From NCBI GenBank assembly GCA_016716265.1, contig JADJWQ010000006.1, positions 2,817,501 to 2,881,500 of the forward strand: 64,000 nucleotides of DNA. The letters run 5' to 3'. This document shows, one piece after another, positions 28,239 to 37,212 of the stretch. This DNA is from Planctomycetota bacterium (GTDB lineage Bacteria > Planctomycetota > UBA1135 > UBA2386). Each line of letters starts with the position of its first letter. The stretch's first letter is position 1. Below the pieces are notes generated by a model that saw only the letters and a list, made by a program, of their open reading frames with translations, had not been told where the DNA came from and did no database searches. The position numbers were made by a program, and so were the translations under genes.

Positions 28239-29009
28239 GTGGCGGACCCAGCGATCCGGTCGGAGGCCGAGCTGCGTGCGCTGACGCCCGCCGCGGTGTT
28301 CGACGGTGGCGACCTCGATTGCGGGTCGGGTCTCGTGCTGTTGATCCGCCAGCACATGCTGCGCGTACCCGAGGGCGACGTCCTCGAGATGCGCAGCGTC
28401 GAGGCGACCGTCGCCGACGATCTGCCGCCCTGGTGCCGCATGGTCGGCCACACCTACCTCGGCACGCTGCCCGGCGAGCTGCCGCGGCAGCGCCGGTTCT
28501 TCGTCCGTCGCGGCACCGGCGCCGACGCGGCCCACGAGGCCGCGGCGCTCCAGCAGGACGAGGAGCGTGCGCGTCAGTACGAGTGGCGACTCCGCGCGCG
28601 CGCATCCGGTCACCTGCGGAGCACGGTCTACTGCCGGAACTTCCAATGGGACCTCGGGCAGCCGGTGAGCTTCGAGGAGAAGGACGCCCATCCGTCCGCG
28701 GTCGAGGCAGCGCTCGGCGCGCTGGGCGCCGACCTCGCCACCGGCTTCGCGACCGCGTGCTCGCGCGCCGGGCTGCAGATCGACGACGTGGAGCTGACCG
28801 TACGCGGCCGCCTGCACGACGCGCTGGCCACGGTCGGTCTCGGCGACGGCGACCCCGGCTTCGCGGCGATCGACGTCAAGCTGTTCGCCTCCACCTTCGA
28901 CGACGAGGCGCGCGTGCGCGCGGTGTTCGACGACACCGTCCGCCGCTCGCCGCTCGCCGCCACGCTCGCCAAGGCCTGCGCCCTGTCGGCGCGCCTCGCG
29001 ATCGTGTGA
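28239..29009 (+). CDS. TusA-like and OsmC-like fusion protein
   Basis: 256 residues from a GTG start. The first 90 residues repeat the TusA-like pattern (GGDLDCGSGLVLLIRQHM, then LPPWCRMVGHTYLG). The remainder resembles the OsmC/Ohr fold (TVYCRNFQWDLG, a long helix with ACSRAGLQIDDVELTVRG, and a closing helix). OsmC proteins reduce peroxides through two cysteines; here cysteines are in ATACSRAG and KACALSA. Fusion to a sulfur carrier suggests thiol or persulfide chemistry. It is tightly linked to the DsrE-like gene and lies 42 nt before the methyltransferase. Confidence 0.7.
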   Translation: MADPAIRSEAELRALTPAAVFDGGDLDCGSGLVLLIRQHMLRVPEGDVLEMRSVEATVADDLPPWCRMVGHTYLGTLPGELPRQRRFFVRRGTGADAAHEAAALQQDEERARQYEWRLRARASGHLRSTVYCRNFQWDLGQPVSFEEKDAHPSAVEAALGALGADLATGFATACSRAGLQIDDVELTVRGRLHDALATVGLGDGDPGFAAIDVKLFASTFDDEARVRAVFDDTVRRSPLAATLAKACALSARLAIV

Positions 29010-29051
29010 CCCGCTCGCTTCCTGTCCATTCGACGAGGCACGACGCAGACC

Positions 29052-30203
29052 ATGTTCACCGTCACCCAGGTCGGCAGCTGGCCCCGCTCGCGCGAGCTGC
29101 TGCGTGCATTGCGCGACAAGCAGCAGGGTCGCATCGGCCGCGCCGAGTTCGAGCGGATCGCGGACAGCGAGGTGCGCCGCTGCGTGCAGCACCAGCTCGA
29201 CGCCGGCGTCGACGTCGTCGTCGACGGCGAGCACCGCCGCGACAACTTCTACTCGTTCGTCACCGACAAGCTCGACGGCACGCGGCTGATGTCGCTCGCC
29301 GAGCTGCTCGACACGGTCGAGGACAAGGCGTCGTTCGAGGAGATGCTGTCGACTCTCGACGTGCCGGCGTCGGCGATCCGCAACCCGACCTGCGTCGGCA
29401 AGCTGGCGCGCCGGGAGCCGCTCGCGGTCGAGGAGCTGCGGTTCGTGCAGCAGCTCACCGACAAGCCGGTCAAGGTGACGCTGCCGGGCCCCTACCTGCT
29501 GACGCGCTCGATGTGGGTCGGTCGGCACTCGCGGGCCGGCTACGCCGACAAGACCGAGATGGGCGAGGACGTCGTGCGCATCCTGCGCGACGAGCTGATC
29601 GAGCTGCGCGACCAGGGCGCGGCGTTCGTGCAGTTCGACGAGCCGGTGCTGACCGAGATCGTCATGAGCGAGGACTGCGACCGACGAACATTCATGTGAG
29701 CGACCCTGGCCACCCGCCGTGATGCGGGTGCCGAGCTCGACTACGCGGCGGCGCTGCTGAATCGCGTCGTCGACGGCGTCGATGGTGTGCGCACCGGCGT
29801 GCACGTGTGCCGCGGCAACTGGAGCCGGCAGGAGGACGTGCTGCTCACCGGCGACTACCACGCGCTGCTGCCCGCGTTCCGCGCGATGCGCGTCAGCCAG
29901 TTCGTGCTCGAATACGCGACCCCGCGCGCCGGCGAGCTCCGGATCGTCGGCGAGGCGCTCCACGACCGCGAGCTGGGCCTCGGCTGCGTCAATCCGCGCA
30001 CCGACGTCGCCGAATCACCCGCAGCGATCGTCGCCCGCGCCGAGGAAGCGCTGCGCTACTACCGGCCCGACCAGCTGTTCCTGAACCCCGACTGCGGCTT
30101 CGGCTGCTTCGCCAACCGCTGCGTCAACGAGGAGTCGCACGCGGTCGCGAAGCTGCGCGCGATGGTCGCCGCCGCGCGGGAGCTGCGCGACCGGTTCGCG
30201 TGA
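29052..30203 (+). CDS. MetE-like methyltransferase with in-frame TGA (candidate selenoprotein)
   Basis: The first 215 residues match the short cobalamin-independent methionine synthase family (TVTQVGSWPRSRELLRALR, VTLPGPYLLTRSMW, FDEPVLTEIV). At 29697-29699 a TGA follows CDRRTFM, yet the same frame continues without a further stop to 30203. That continuation supplies the zinc site: GVHVCRGNW, LEYATPRAG and DCGFGCF. A product ending at the TGA would lack all ligands. As I recall the family, a cysteine follows the TFM segment, so TGA replaces a Cys codon, the usual swap for selenocysteine. A 7-bp hairpin with a GU-containing loop lies 11 nt downstream. A nonsense mutation or base-call error is the alternative. 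Confidence 0.6.
29711..29730 (+). promoter_or_regulatory. Candidate bacterial SECIS-type hairpin after the in-frame TGA
   Basis: The arms CACCCGC (29711-29717) and GCGGGTG (29724-29730) pair perfectly around the 6-nt loop CGTGAT. The loop G is its second base, about 20 nt after the TGA. As I recall bacterial SECIS models, they place a G in the first two loop positions 16-37 nt after the UGA, so the geometry fits. GC-rich DNA forms chance hairpins, so this is suggestive only. Confidence 0.4.
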
Positions 30204-30224
30204 CAGCGGTGGCGGCCGCCAGCC

Positions 30225-31835
30225 TCACTCGCGCCGCGCGACCGCCGCGCGCGCGGCGGCGACGGCGCGGTCCGCCTGCAGCATGCCGGCGCCGGTGACG
30301 AGGTCGCGGCCCGGCTCACCGAGGTCGGCGCAGGTCGACGTCAGGAGCGCGCGGACGCGCCACGGCGTCAGCTCGGGCGCCACCGACAGCACCAGCGCGG
30401 CGACGCCGGCGGCGTGCGGGCCCGCGAACGAGTTGCCGCGCGGGCCGACGATCAGGCCGACCTCGTCGTCGAGGGCGCGGACCAGCTCCACTTTCCGGCC
30501 CGGGAACCGCTGCCAGTGCCAGACCGGGAAGCCGCCGCTGCACGCGGTGACGTCCGGCTTCTGCAGCGGATCGTCCGCGCCGTGGTCCATGAAGAACGGC
30601 ACGTCGTCCCAACGGCAGGGCCCGCGGCTGCTGAACGGCGGCACCGCGCCGTCGGCGAGCACGCCGGCCACGGCGAGCACGCAGGGGATGTCCTTGGGCA
30701 GCGCGATCTGCGCGCCGGCCGGCTGGTTCTGGCCGTAGTTGCCGGCGCCGCCGACCGAAACCACCCCGCAGGCTTCGAGGTGCTCGTGCGCGGTGCGGAA
30801 CACCCCGCGGTAGCTCCCCAGCTCGACACCGACCCACATGTAGCTCATCGACAGCACGTCGGCGCCGTGCTCGGCGACGTACTCGTAGGCGCTCAGCCGT
30901 CCCATGCCGCGCAGCATCATCAGCCGGGCCCGTGGCGCGACGCCGGACACGAACGCCGGGTCCCCCCACTCGCGTCCCGCGATGATCCCCGCGCACATCG
31001 AGCCGTGCGAGCGCGGCCCGTCACCCACGCAGTAGGGCGTCTCGCCCTCGCAGTCCCAGCCGACCAGGTCGTCGACCCGCCCGTCGCCGTCGTCGTCCTC
31101 GCCGTTCTGCTCCTCGCGCGGATTGCGCCACAATGCGCCCGCGAGCGGTGGCGTGACGATCGATCCGGTGTCGAGCACCGCGACGACGACGCCCCGCCCG
31201 GTCGCCCCGGCCCGCCACGCCGCGGGCGCGTGCACCGCGTCCAGGTTCCACGCCACCTCGACCCGCTCCGGATCGAACACCGGCTCCTCGCCCTGCGTCG
31301 CCAGGACGCCGAGCGCACGCGCGAGCTGACGACGTCCTTCCTCGCGGAACGCCTCGCTCCGCTCGACCACCTGCTGCTGCGCGACGCGCCCCGGCTGCCG
31401 CTGCCGGTGCACGAACGCCACCGCCGGCAGCGCCGCGAGCGCCTCGCACGCCGCCGCGTCCGCCTCGCACGCGAACCCGTTGACGATCCAGAACCGCCGC
31501 ACGTCCGCGACGTGCCCCTCCGCCACCAGCTTCCCGACGGGCTCCTCGACCTCGGCCCACGACCCCGCCGCCAGCTCCCGCAACCTCCCGAGCACCCACC
31601 CCCGCACCTCGCCGCGCGGCGCACCCCCGCGCTCCGCCACGAACGCCTCGAACGCCGCACCGTCCGGGAACAGCTGCTGCGCCATCCGCACGAACACGGG
31701 CGCACGCCGCCCCCCGCCACCGAGCAGATCGGCGTCGAGCTTCGCCGCCGTCCGCTGCTGGGCGTCGAGGTTCGGGTGGATCGCGGCGACGCAGAGCAGC
31801 GCGGACACCGCGACGGCCAGACTGACGTTGCGCAT
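30225..31835 (-). CDS. Subtilisin-like serine peptidase (S8), exported
   Basis: 536 residues with an N-terminal signal (MRNVSLAVAVSALLCVAAI). A propeptide-like region of about 200 residues precedes the peptidase. The triad is Asp in VLDTGS (about 222), His in RSHGSMCAG (about 277) and Ser in GNSFAGPHAAG (about 469), where the family usually has GTSMA. An acidic loop NGEDDDGDGRVDD probably binds calcium. The open frame extends further upstream but the ATG at 31835 gives a proper signal peptide. It faces the methyltransferase gene end to end. Confidence 0.9.
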   Translation of the reverse strand: MRNVSLAVAVSALLCVAAIHPNLDAQQRTAAKLDADLLGGGGRRAPVFVRMAQQLFPDGAAFEAFVAERGGAPRGEVRGWVLGRLRELAAGSWAEVEEPVGKLVAEGHVADVRRFWIVNGFACEADAAACEALAALPAVAFVHRQRQPGRVAQQQVVERSEAFREEGRRQLARALGVLATQGEEPVFDPERVEVAWNLDAVHAPAAWRAGATGRGVVVAVLDTGSIVTPPLAGALWRNPREEQNGEDDDGDGRVDDLVGWDCEGETPYCVGDGPRSHGSMCAGIIAGREWGDPAFVSGVAPRARLMMLRGMGRLSAYEYVAEHGADVLSMSYMWVGVELGSYRGVFRTAHEHLEACGVVSVGGAGNYGQNQPAGAQIALPKDIPCVLAVAGVLADGAVPPFSSRGPCRWDDVPFFMDHGADDPLQKPDVTACSGGFPVWHWQRFPGRKVELVRALDDEVGLIVGPRGNSFAGPHAAGVAALVLSVAPELTPWRVRALLTSTCADLGEPGRDLVTGAGMLQADRAVAAARAAVARRE

Positions 31836-31911
31836 CGGATCAGGATAGCCGAGGGCGCCGCTTCGGCTCGCGGTCGCCCTCGGCACGCTCGGCATGACCG
31901 CGGCCGTGGAG

Positions 31912-33927
31912 TCAGGGAAGTGCGTGCTCCGGGGCGAAGCCCCACTGACCCGCCGAGTTCTCGAACGGCCAGTACTGATCGTCGTGCAGGATCCGCGTGA
32001 TCTGCGGGAGCACCACGTTCTGCAGCTGGCTCCGACGACGCGCCCGCTCCGAGGCGGCCATCTGCGCAATGCCGAGCGGCGAGATGGCGAGGATCTCGCC
32101 GTCCTTGCGCAGCGGGATACCACGCACACGGCAATACAGATCGATCGGCTGCTCGGCCTGGCTGACGACGCGGGTGCAGCGCAACGCCGGCACGAGGAAC
32201 TCACCGATCCGCTGGTACTCGGTCGTCGGGTCGTAGTCCTGCACCACGCATTCGAGCAGGAACTCCAGCGTCCGCATCGCGTGCCGCGTCGTGATCACCC
32301 GCTTCTCGAGCGCGTGATCCGCCGAGGCCGGCAGCACGTAGCCACAGGCGAGGCGCGGCTCGGTCGAACGCGGGACACCGACACCGGCATCCGACAGGAA
32401 CTCGAGGATCGAGCGCACTCTCGCGATCGACAGGCCGTAGCGCCGCGCGACCTCCTCCTCGCTGGCTCCCGCGTTGGTCGCACGCAGCACGGTCCGCGTG
32501 TCGGCCTGATCCCGGCGCGTGGAGCCGAGCTCGGTCCGCAGCGCCTCGAGCAGCTCACCGATCTGCTCCAGATCGCGAGACGTGCCGCCGCTGCCGGTCG
32601 CGAGCTGATCGTACTGGCGGCGCTGCAGCTCGCGCTGCGCTCCGCCACGATTGCCGACGACCAGGCCGTGGATGCGGATGCCGAGCGACGTCGCGCGCTC
32701 GACGACCGCCGCGATCGACACGCCCTGGTTCTCGTGCGCGGGTGCGTCCGAGACGACGAACATCAGCCGCTTCGTCAGGGCCGAGCTCGACCAGGACCCG
32801 CGAGCCAGCGCGAGATCGATCGCGCGCAGCGTCGCCTCGGGATCGTCGCCGCCGCCGGTGACCTCGATCCGCCCGAGCTCCTCGACGAAGTCGCCGACGC
32901 CGGTACGCAGGTCGAACATGCGCCGCTCGAAGGACTGTTTCGCGTCCTCGACATCCCGGAACACGACCAGCCCGAGCTCGACTTCGACGCCGAGCTCGGC
33001 GAGACCACGCGCGAGCTCGCCCTGCAGGAAGCTCTTCACCTGCTCCCAATACGGCTGCATGCTGCCGGTGACGTCGCAGACGACCATCGCCTGCACGCGC
33101 AGCTGCGACTCGACGCGCTGCAGCTCCTCGTCCGACAGCGGCGCGCGCTCTGCCGCGGCGCCCGCCGGTCCGTCGTCCGCCGACCCCTCGTTCGGGGCCC
33201 CGGCGAACGCGCTGCTCGCCGCGCCGAGGAAGTGGATCCGGTAGACGTCGACGCTGCGCTCGCCGACCCGCGCCTCGACGACCTCGATCGGCCACGGGAT
33301 GCCGGCCACCGCTTCCGGACGCGAACGCGCGAACGGCCGGGCGCGGGGCGCCCGTCGCTCGGCTTGCGCCGCGAGCACGTCGCGCACGTCGTCCAGGCTC
33401 GCATAGACGTCCAGGCGGCCGCGCGTCAGCTGGCAGCTGATCGGCCGCATCAGCAGCAGGCACGCGTCGGCCGGAACCCAGCCGACGATCGACGTCGCGT
33501 GGGGCGTCTCGCCGAGCAGGAAGGCGCGCGCGCCGGTCGGATCGCCGCGCTGCGCCCGCTCGCGCGCCGCTGGCGGCGACACGTCGTGCACGAAGTAGGG
33601 CGGCATCCAGCGCGCGAGCGCGCGCGACGTCTCGCCACCGTCCGGCCGTGCCGTCGGCCGGGCGTCCGCCGTGTGCACGACGGCCATCAGCGCGGTGCCG
33701 AGCTCGGTGCGGAGGCACTGCGGCAGTGGGACCGCCTCGGCGTCGGCCGACAGACGGCCCGGGGCCGCGCTGGCCGCCGGTGAAGCGCTCGCACGGAGCG
33801 CCGCGCCGAGGACCTCGGCTGCCTGCGATTCGGCCGCGGCACTCGACTGCTCGCCGCAGCCGGACACGAGCAGAAACAGCAGCACCACCAGGGACAGCAG
33901 CGCCGCGACGATCCGGGATCGAGCCAT
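31912..33927 (-). CDS. VWA-domain lipoprotein
   Basis: 671 residues with a lipobox (LLVSGCGEQ), so probably lipid-anchored outside the cytoplasmic membrane. A von Willebrand A domain starts near residue 285 with the metal-site motif DVTGSM and later VTGGGDDPEATLRA and FVVSDAPAHENQG. After it comes a helical region containing an HTH-like stretch (SEEEVARRYGLSIARVRSI), unusual for an exported protein. It lies about 90 nt downstream of an ABC permease and ATPase on the same strand, so it may be a partner of that transporter. Function unknown. Confidence 0.75.
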   Translation of the reverse strand: MARSRIVAALLSLVVLLFLLVSGCGEQSSAAAESQAAEVLGAALRASASPAASAAPGRLSADAEAVPLPQCLRTELGTALMAVVHTADARPTARPDGGETSRALARWMPPYFVHDVSPPAARERAQRGDPTGARAFLLGETPHATSIVGWVPADACLLLMRPISCQLTRGRLDVYASLDDVRDVLAAQAERRAPRARPFARSRPEAVAGIPWPIEVVEARVGERSVDVYRIHFLGAASSAFAGAPNEGSADDGPAGAAAERAPLSDEELQRVESQLRVQAMVVCDVTGSMQPYWEQVKSFLQGELARGLAELGVEVELGLVVFRDVEDAKQSFERRMFDLRTGVGDFVEELGRIEVTGGGDDPEATLRAIDLALARGSWSSSALTKRLMFVVSDAPAHENQGVSIAAVVERATSLGIRIHGLVVGNRGGAQRELQRRQYDQLATGSGGTSRDLEQIGELLEALRTELGSTRRDQADTRTVLRATNAGASEEEVARRYGLSIARVRSILEFLSDAGVGVPRSTEPRLACGYVLPASADHALEKRVITTRHAMRTLEFLLECVVQDYDPTTEYQRIGEFLVPALRCTRVVSQAEQPIDLYCRVRGIPLRKDGEILAISPLGIAQMAASERARRRSQLQNVVLPQITRILHDDQYWPFENSAGQWGFAPEHALP

Positions 33928-34017
33928 GACGTTCGGGGATTCGGGGTTCGGCGAGCGCGACGTGCGCCCGCGCCGAACTCCGAACCGGCGCCGCCCGCCC
34001 GATCTGTCGTGCGAGGG

Positions 34018-35661
34018 TCAATCCTCGAGCACGCGGCCGCGCATCCGCCACAGCGTGAGCCAGGCGGGCAGGATGCTGCCCAGTGCCGACAGGGTCAGGG
34101 ACAGACCTGCGCACAGGACGATCAGCCAGGGCGCCGCGAAGACCGGCCCACCTGCAATGGCGTCGGCCGGCACGCTGAACACGCCGCTGATCGCATCGCG
34201 GATCGCGGCGGACAGCACCAGGAAGGCGAGCAGCGCCGCGCCGAGTCCGGTCGTGCCGACCAGGAGGCCCTGGAGGCCGTGGATGCCGAACGCGATACGA
34301 CAGCGGGGAACGCCGAGGACCTGCAGCAGGTGCAGCTCGTCGCGCCGGGCGAACAGCGTGACGGCCTGCAGGATCAGGATGAGCAGACCCACGACGGTCG
34401 CCACCGGCACGACGAGGCCACCGACGAAGCTCGTCAATGCGCCGGCGGTCTCGCGCACCGTCCGCACGCTGTCCGACTGGCTGCGCACATCGAAACCGAA
34501 CCGGCGCTGCAGGGTCGCGGCGAGCGGCTCGACGTCGTCGAGCGTCGCGGCGTGCACGCTCAGCGCGGCCGGCAACGGCAGCGCGCGCCAGGCGCGGCCG
34601 GCGCCTTGGGGCGCCTGCAGCTCCCCGTTCCAGTCGTCGAGGAAACCGCGCGACCACAGGTCCGCGCGCTGCACGACGACCATCGGCAGGCGCACCCGTG
34701 GGAACGGGAAGTCGCCGCCGGCGGTGATGCCGACGACCGGAAACTCCCGATCGACGTGATGGGTCAGCCCATCGCGATCGACGCGCGACCAGCGCACCAT
34801 GAGCACCGCGGGCCGCGGCCCCGCCGCGGTCAGCTCGCCGCCGAGCTTCTGCAGCAGGGAGCGGGGCAGGATCGCTCCCGGGTCGCGCGAGTCGAGGAAT
34901 CCGGAGCCCCACGCGAGCTGCGCCGGCGCGTGGTCCGGATCGCCGGGCAGCGAGCCGTCCGCGGGGAGCGTCTGCTCGTCGCCGGTGCCGAGCCGCACCT
35001 GCACGCGGCGCTCGTAGCGCGGCACGACCGCCGCCACGCCGGGGAGCGCCGCGATGTCGCGCATCGTCCGCGGGGTCAGGCGCTGGGACGGGTCGGCGAT
35101 GTCGGCCAGGGCCACGATCCGCGTCGGCGCGAGCGCGGCGAGGGTCCGCTGCTGGTGCCCGAACAGCCGGCTCGCGACGTCGCCGAGCGTCAGCAGCAGC
35201 ATGCAGCACGCGGCGATCGCGAAGCTGGTCGCGGCCGGGACCAACGCGCGGTGCCGGAGATCACGCCACGCGAATCGCGCGATGACACCGAGGAGCCCGG
35301 GCCGCCGTCCGGCCACCCGGCTCGGATCGAACGGCGCGCGCAGCCGGTGGCGGCCGTCATCGCCGGGCGCGCCGTCGTCCCACGACGCTCGGCGCATGGG
35401 GTCCGTATCGAGTGCAGCGTCGCGGTCGGCGCGGTACCGCGCCGGCTCGTCGGACCAGGGACCATCGAACGCCGGAACTCCGTCAGCCGGCGCGCTGTGC
35501 GTCTCCTCCTCGCCGGTCGGATCGCCGTTCCGGACCGCGCCGTCCGACGCCGAGGCGCCCCGACGCTTCCTGCGACGCGACGAGCTGTCGCGCGCCGCAG
35601 CCCGCTGCTGCAGATCACGCACGACCTCGCGCCGCCCCATCGCTCTGCGCCTGGCGATCAT
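34018..35661 (-). CDS. ABC transporter permease, FtsX-like, with charged N-terminal extension
   Basis: 547 residues. The first 120 residues are very charged and low-complexity. A membrane segment (AATSFAIAACCMLLLTLG), a large extracytoplasmic domain and three C-terminal membrane segments (VVGLLILILQAVTLFARR, LLAFLVLSAAIR, LIVLCAGLSLTLSALG) follow, as in MacB/LolC permeases. Its ATG overlaps the ATPase stop (ATGA). It probably moves a lipoprotein, peptide or hydrophobic compound. Confidence 0.8.
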   Translation of the reverse strand: MIARRRAMGRREVVRDLQQRAAARDSSSRRRKRRGASASDGAVRNGDPTGEEETHSAPADGVPAFDGPWSDEPARYRADRDAALDTDPMRRASWDDGAPGDDGRHRLRAPFDPSRVAGRRPGLLGVIARFAWRDLRHRALVPAATSFAIAACCMLLLTLGDVASRLFGHQQRTLAALAPTRIVALADIADPSQRLTPRTMRDIAALPGVAAVVPRYERRVQVRLGTGDEQTLPADGSLPGDPDHAPAQLAWGSGFLDSRDPGAILPRSLLQKLGGELTAAGPRPAVLMVRWSRVDRDGLTHHVDREFPVVGITAGGDFPFPRVRLPMVVVQRADLWSRGFLDDWNGELQAPQGAGRAWRALPLPAALSVHAATLDDVEPLAATLQRRFGFDVRSQSDSVRTVRETAGALTSFVGGLVVPVATVVGLLILILQAVTLFARRDELHLLQVLGVPRCRIAFGIHGLQGLLVGTTGLGAALLAFLVLSAAIRDAISGVFSVPADAIAGGPVFAAPWLIVLCAGLSLTLSALGSILPAWLTLWRMRGRVLED

Positions 35662-36389
35662 GCGAGCAGCTCCTCCGCGGCCGCGCGCGTCACGTCGCGC
35701 AGCGTGCGCCCGTGGATCGCCAGCCGCCGGTCGGCGACGCCGAGCAGCTCGACGTCGTGGCTCGCCACGACGACGGTGCGCCCGAACTCGTGCGCGGCAC
35801 ACTGCAGTGCGTCGATGACGCACATCGCGTTCGCGCGGTCGAGGTTCGCGGTCGGCTCGTCGACGAGCAGCAAGGGCGCCGGCTCGACGAGCCCGCGCGC
35901 GATCGCGACGCGCTGCACCTGGCCGCCCGAGAGCTGACCCGGCCGCCGCTCACCGAGGCCGGCGAGCCCGAGCTCCGCCAGCACGTGCTCGATCACCACC
36001 GCCAGCGCATCGGCATCGACGAGCCGGTCGCGCAGATCCCCGAGCGTCACGCGCAATGCGACGTTGTCGCGCACGCTGAGCGTGCCGATCAGGTTGCCGG
36101 TCTGGAACACGCGGCTGGCGAGGAGATGCCGGTCGGCGGGGTCGGACACCATCCGACCGCCGTGGTCACGGATCCACACGCCGCCGCGGGCCGCGCGCGA
36201 CTGACCGGCGAGGGCATCCAGCAACGAGGACTTGCCGACACCGGACGGCCCCTCGAGGGTCGTCAGCTCGCCCGGGCGGAGGTCGAAGCTGGTGCGGCCG
36301 AGGACCTCGGTGCGGCCGTAGCGGATCGTCAGTCCGCGAACCTCGACCGCGCCGGGTCGGGCGATCGGATCGATGAAGTCGGAGTCCAT
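35658..36389 (-). CDS. ABC transporter ATP-binding protein
   Basis: 243 residues with Walker A GPSGVGKSS, Q-loop FQTGNLIG, signature LSGGQVQR, Walker B LLLVDEP and a switch histidine in ASHDVEL. It is a MacB/LolD-type ATPase and the first gene of an operon with the permease and probably the VWA lipoprotein. Unlike the other ABC system in this window it has no NosL partner. Confidence 0.9.
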   Translation of the reverse strand: MDSDFIDPIARPGAVEVRGLTIRYGRTEVLGRTSFDLRPGELTTLEGPSGVGKSSLLDALAGQSRAARGGVWIRDHGGRMVSDPADRHLLASRVFQTGNLIGTLSVRDNVALRVTLGDLRDRLVDADALAVVIEHVLAELGLAGLGERRPGQLSGGQVQRVAIARGLVEPAPLLLVDEPTANLDRANAMCVIDALQCAAHEFGRTVVVASHDVELLGVADRRLAIHGRTLRDVTRAAAEELLA

Positions 36390-36581
36390 GGAGTTCGGGT
36401 CGCTGTCTCGAGACCGTGGGCCGCCACCGCAGCGGCCCCTCGCGACCCGAACCGCGCGGCGGCGCGGGATCTGTCGCAGGCGCCGCGCCCCGCTCGTCGG
36501 GCGGTACCGGTGTCACGGCCCGCGGCGCCAGGTGTGGCTCGCATCCGACAGGGCCGTCCGCATCGCGGCGTTCTCATCGGC

Positions 36582-36719
36582 ATGGCACACATCGATCGCA
36601 TCGCCAACGGCTTCGCGTGCAGCCGGACCATCGCCGTGCTCGTCCAGTGGTTGCTGGCCGCCGCGCTCACGGCCGCGGCGTGGCGCGTGGCGCAGGCGAG
36701 CTGCCCGCCGTGCGCCTGA
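36582..36719 (+). CDS. Possible small membrane protein
   Basis: A 45-residue frame with one hydrophobic segment (TIAVLVQWLLAAALTAAAW) and a cysteine-rich tail (ASCPPCA). No strong ribosome binding site was seen, so it is only a candidate. It lies between the divergent ABC ATPase and a short minus-strand gene. Confidence 0.3.
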   Translation: MAHIDRIANGFACSRTIAVLVQWLLAAALTAAAWRVAQASCPPCA

Positions 36720-36774
36720 CGTCGCGCCTGCCATCGCGCGACGCCGGCGCACCGCGGGCTGCCCGGTCCCGGGC

Positions 36775-36978
36775 TCAGTCGCTCCGATACTCGACGACCC
36801 GAGCGGTCGCGCGCGCGCGCTCCGCCACCCGGCGCAGCACGGCCTCGACGATCTGCTCCAGGATGTCCGGGTCGAGACGCGCGGGCGGCGCGTCGGAATG
36901 CGGACGGGTCGACTCGCGCACGGTCGCGCGACGGTCATGCAGGCGCGGGGCCTGCTCGGTACCGGTGTTCGAGATCAC
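36775..36978 (-). CDS. Small hypothetical protein, 67 residues
   Basis: A GTG-started frame with a strong Shine-Dalgarno (AGGAGG) 4 nt before the start, which supports real translation. The C-terminal half is an amphipathic helix (DPDILEQIVEAVLRRVAERA) and the N-terminus is polar. No family was recognised. Confidence 0.55.
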   Translation of the reverse strand: MISNTGTEQAPRLHDRRATVRESTRPHSDAPPARLDPDILEQIVEAVLRRVAERARATARVVEYRSD

Positions 36979-37212
36979 GGTTCCTCCTCTTCGGTGGTCC
37001 CAACCAGGTCGTCACGACGTGTGACGTCCACGCAATCCGGAACCTCGTCGCGACCCGGCACCTGTCGAACGACCGACCGATGAACCGTGTCGACGCGTTG
37101 TGCGGGAATGCGGCGAACGCTCTGATCCCGAGCCTGACGGTCGGCGTGCGGCACGGGGAACGGAACCCTCGGGTGCGGACGTCACCACGCGCCCTCAACC
37201 GCGGACGGAGCG

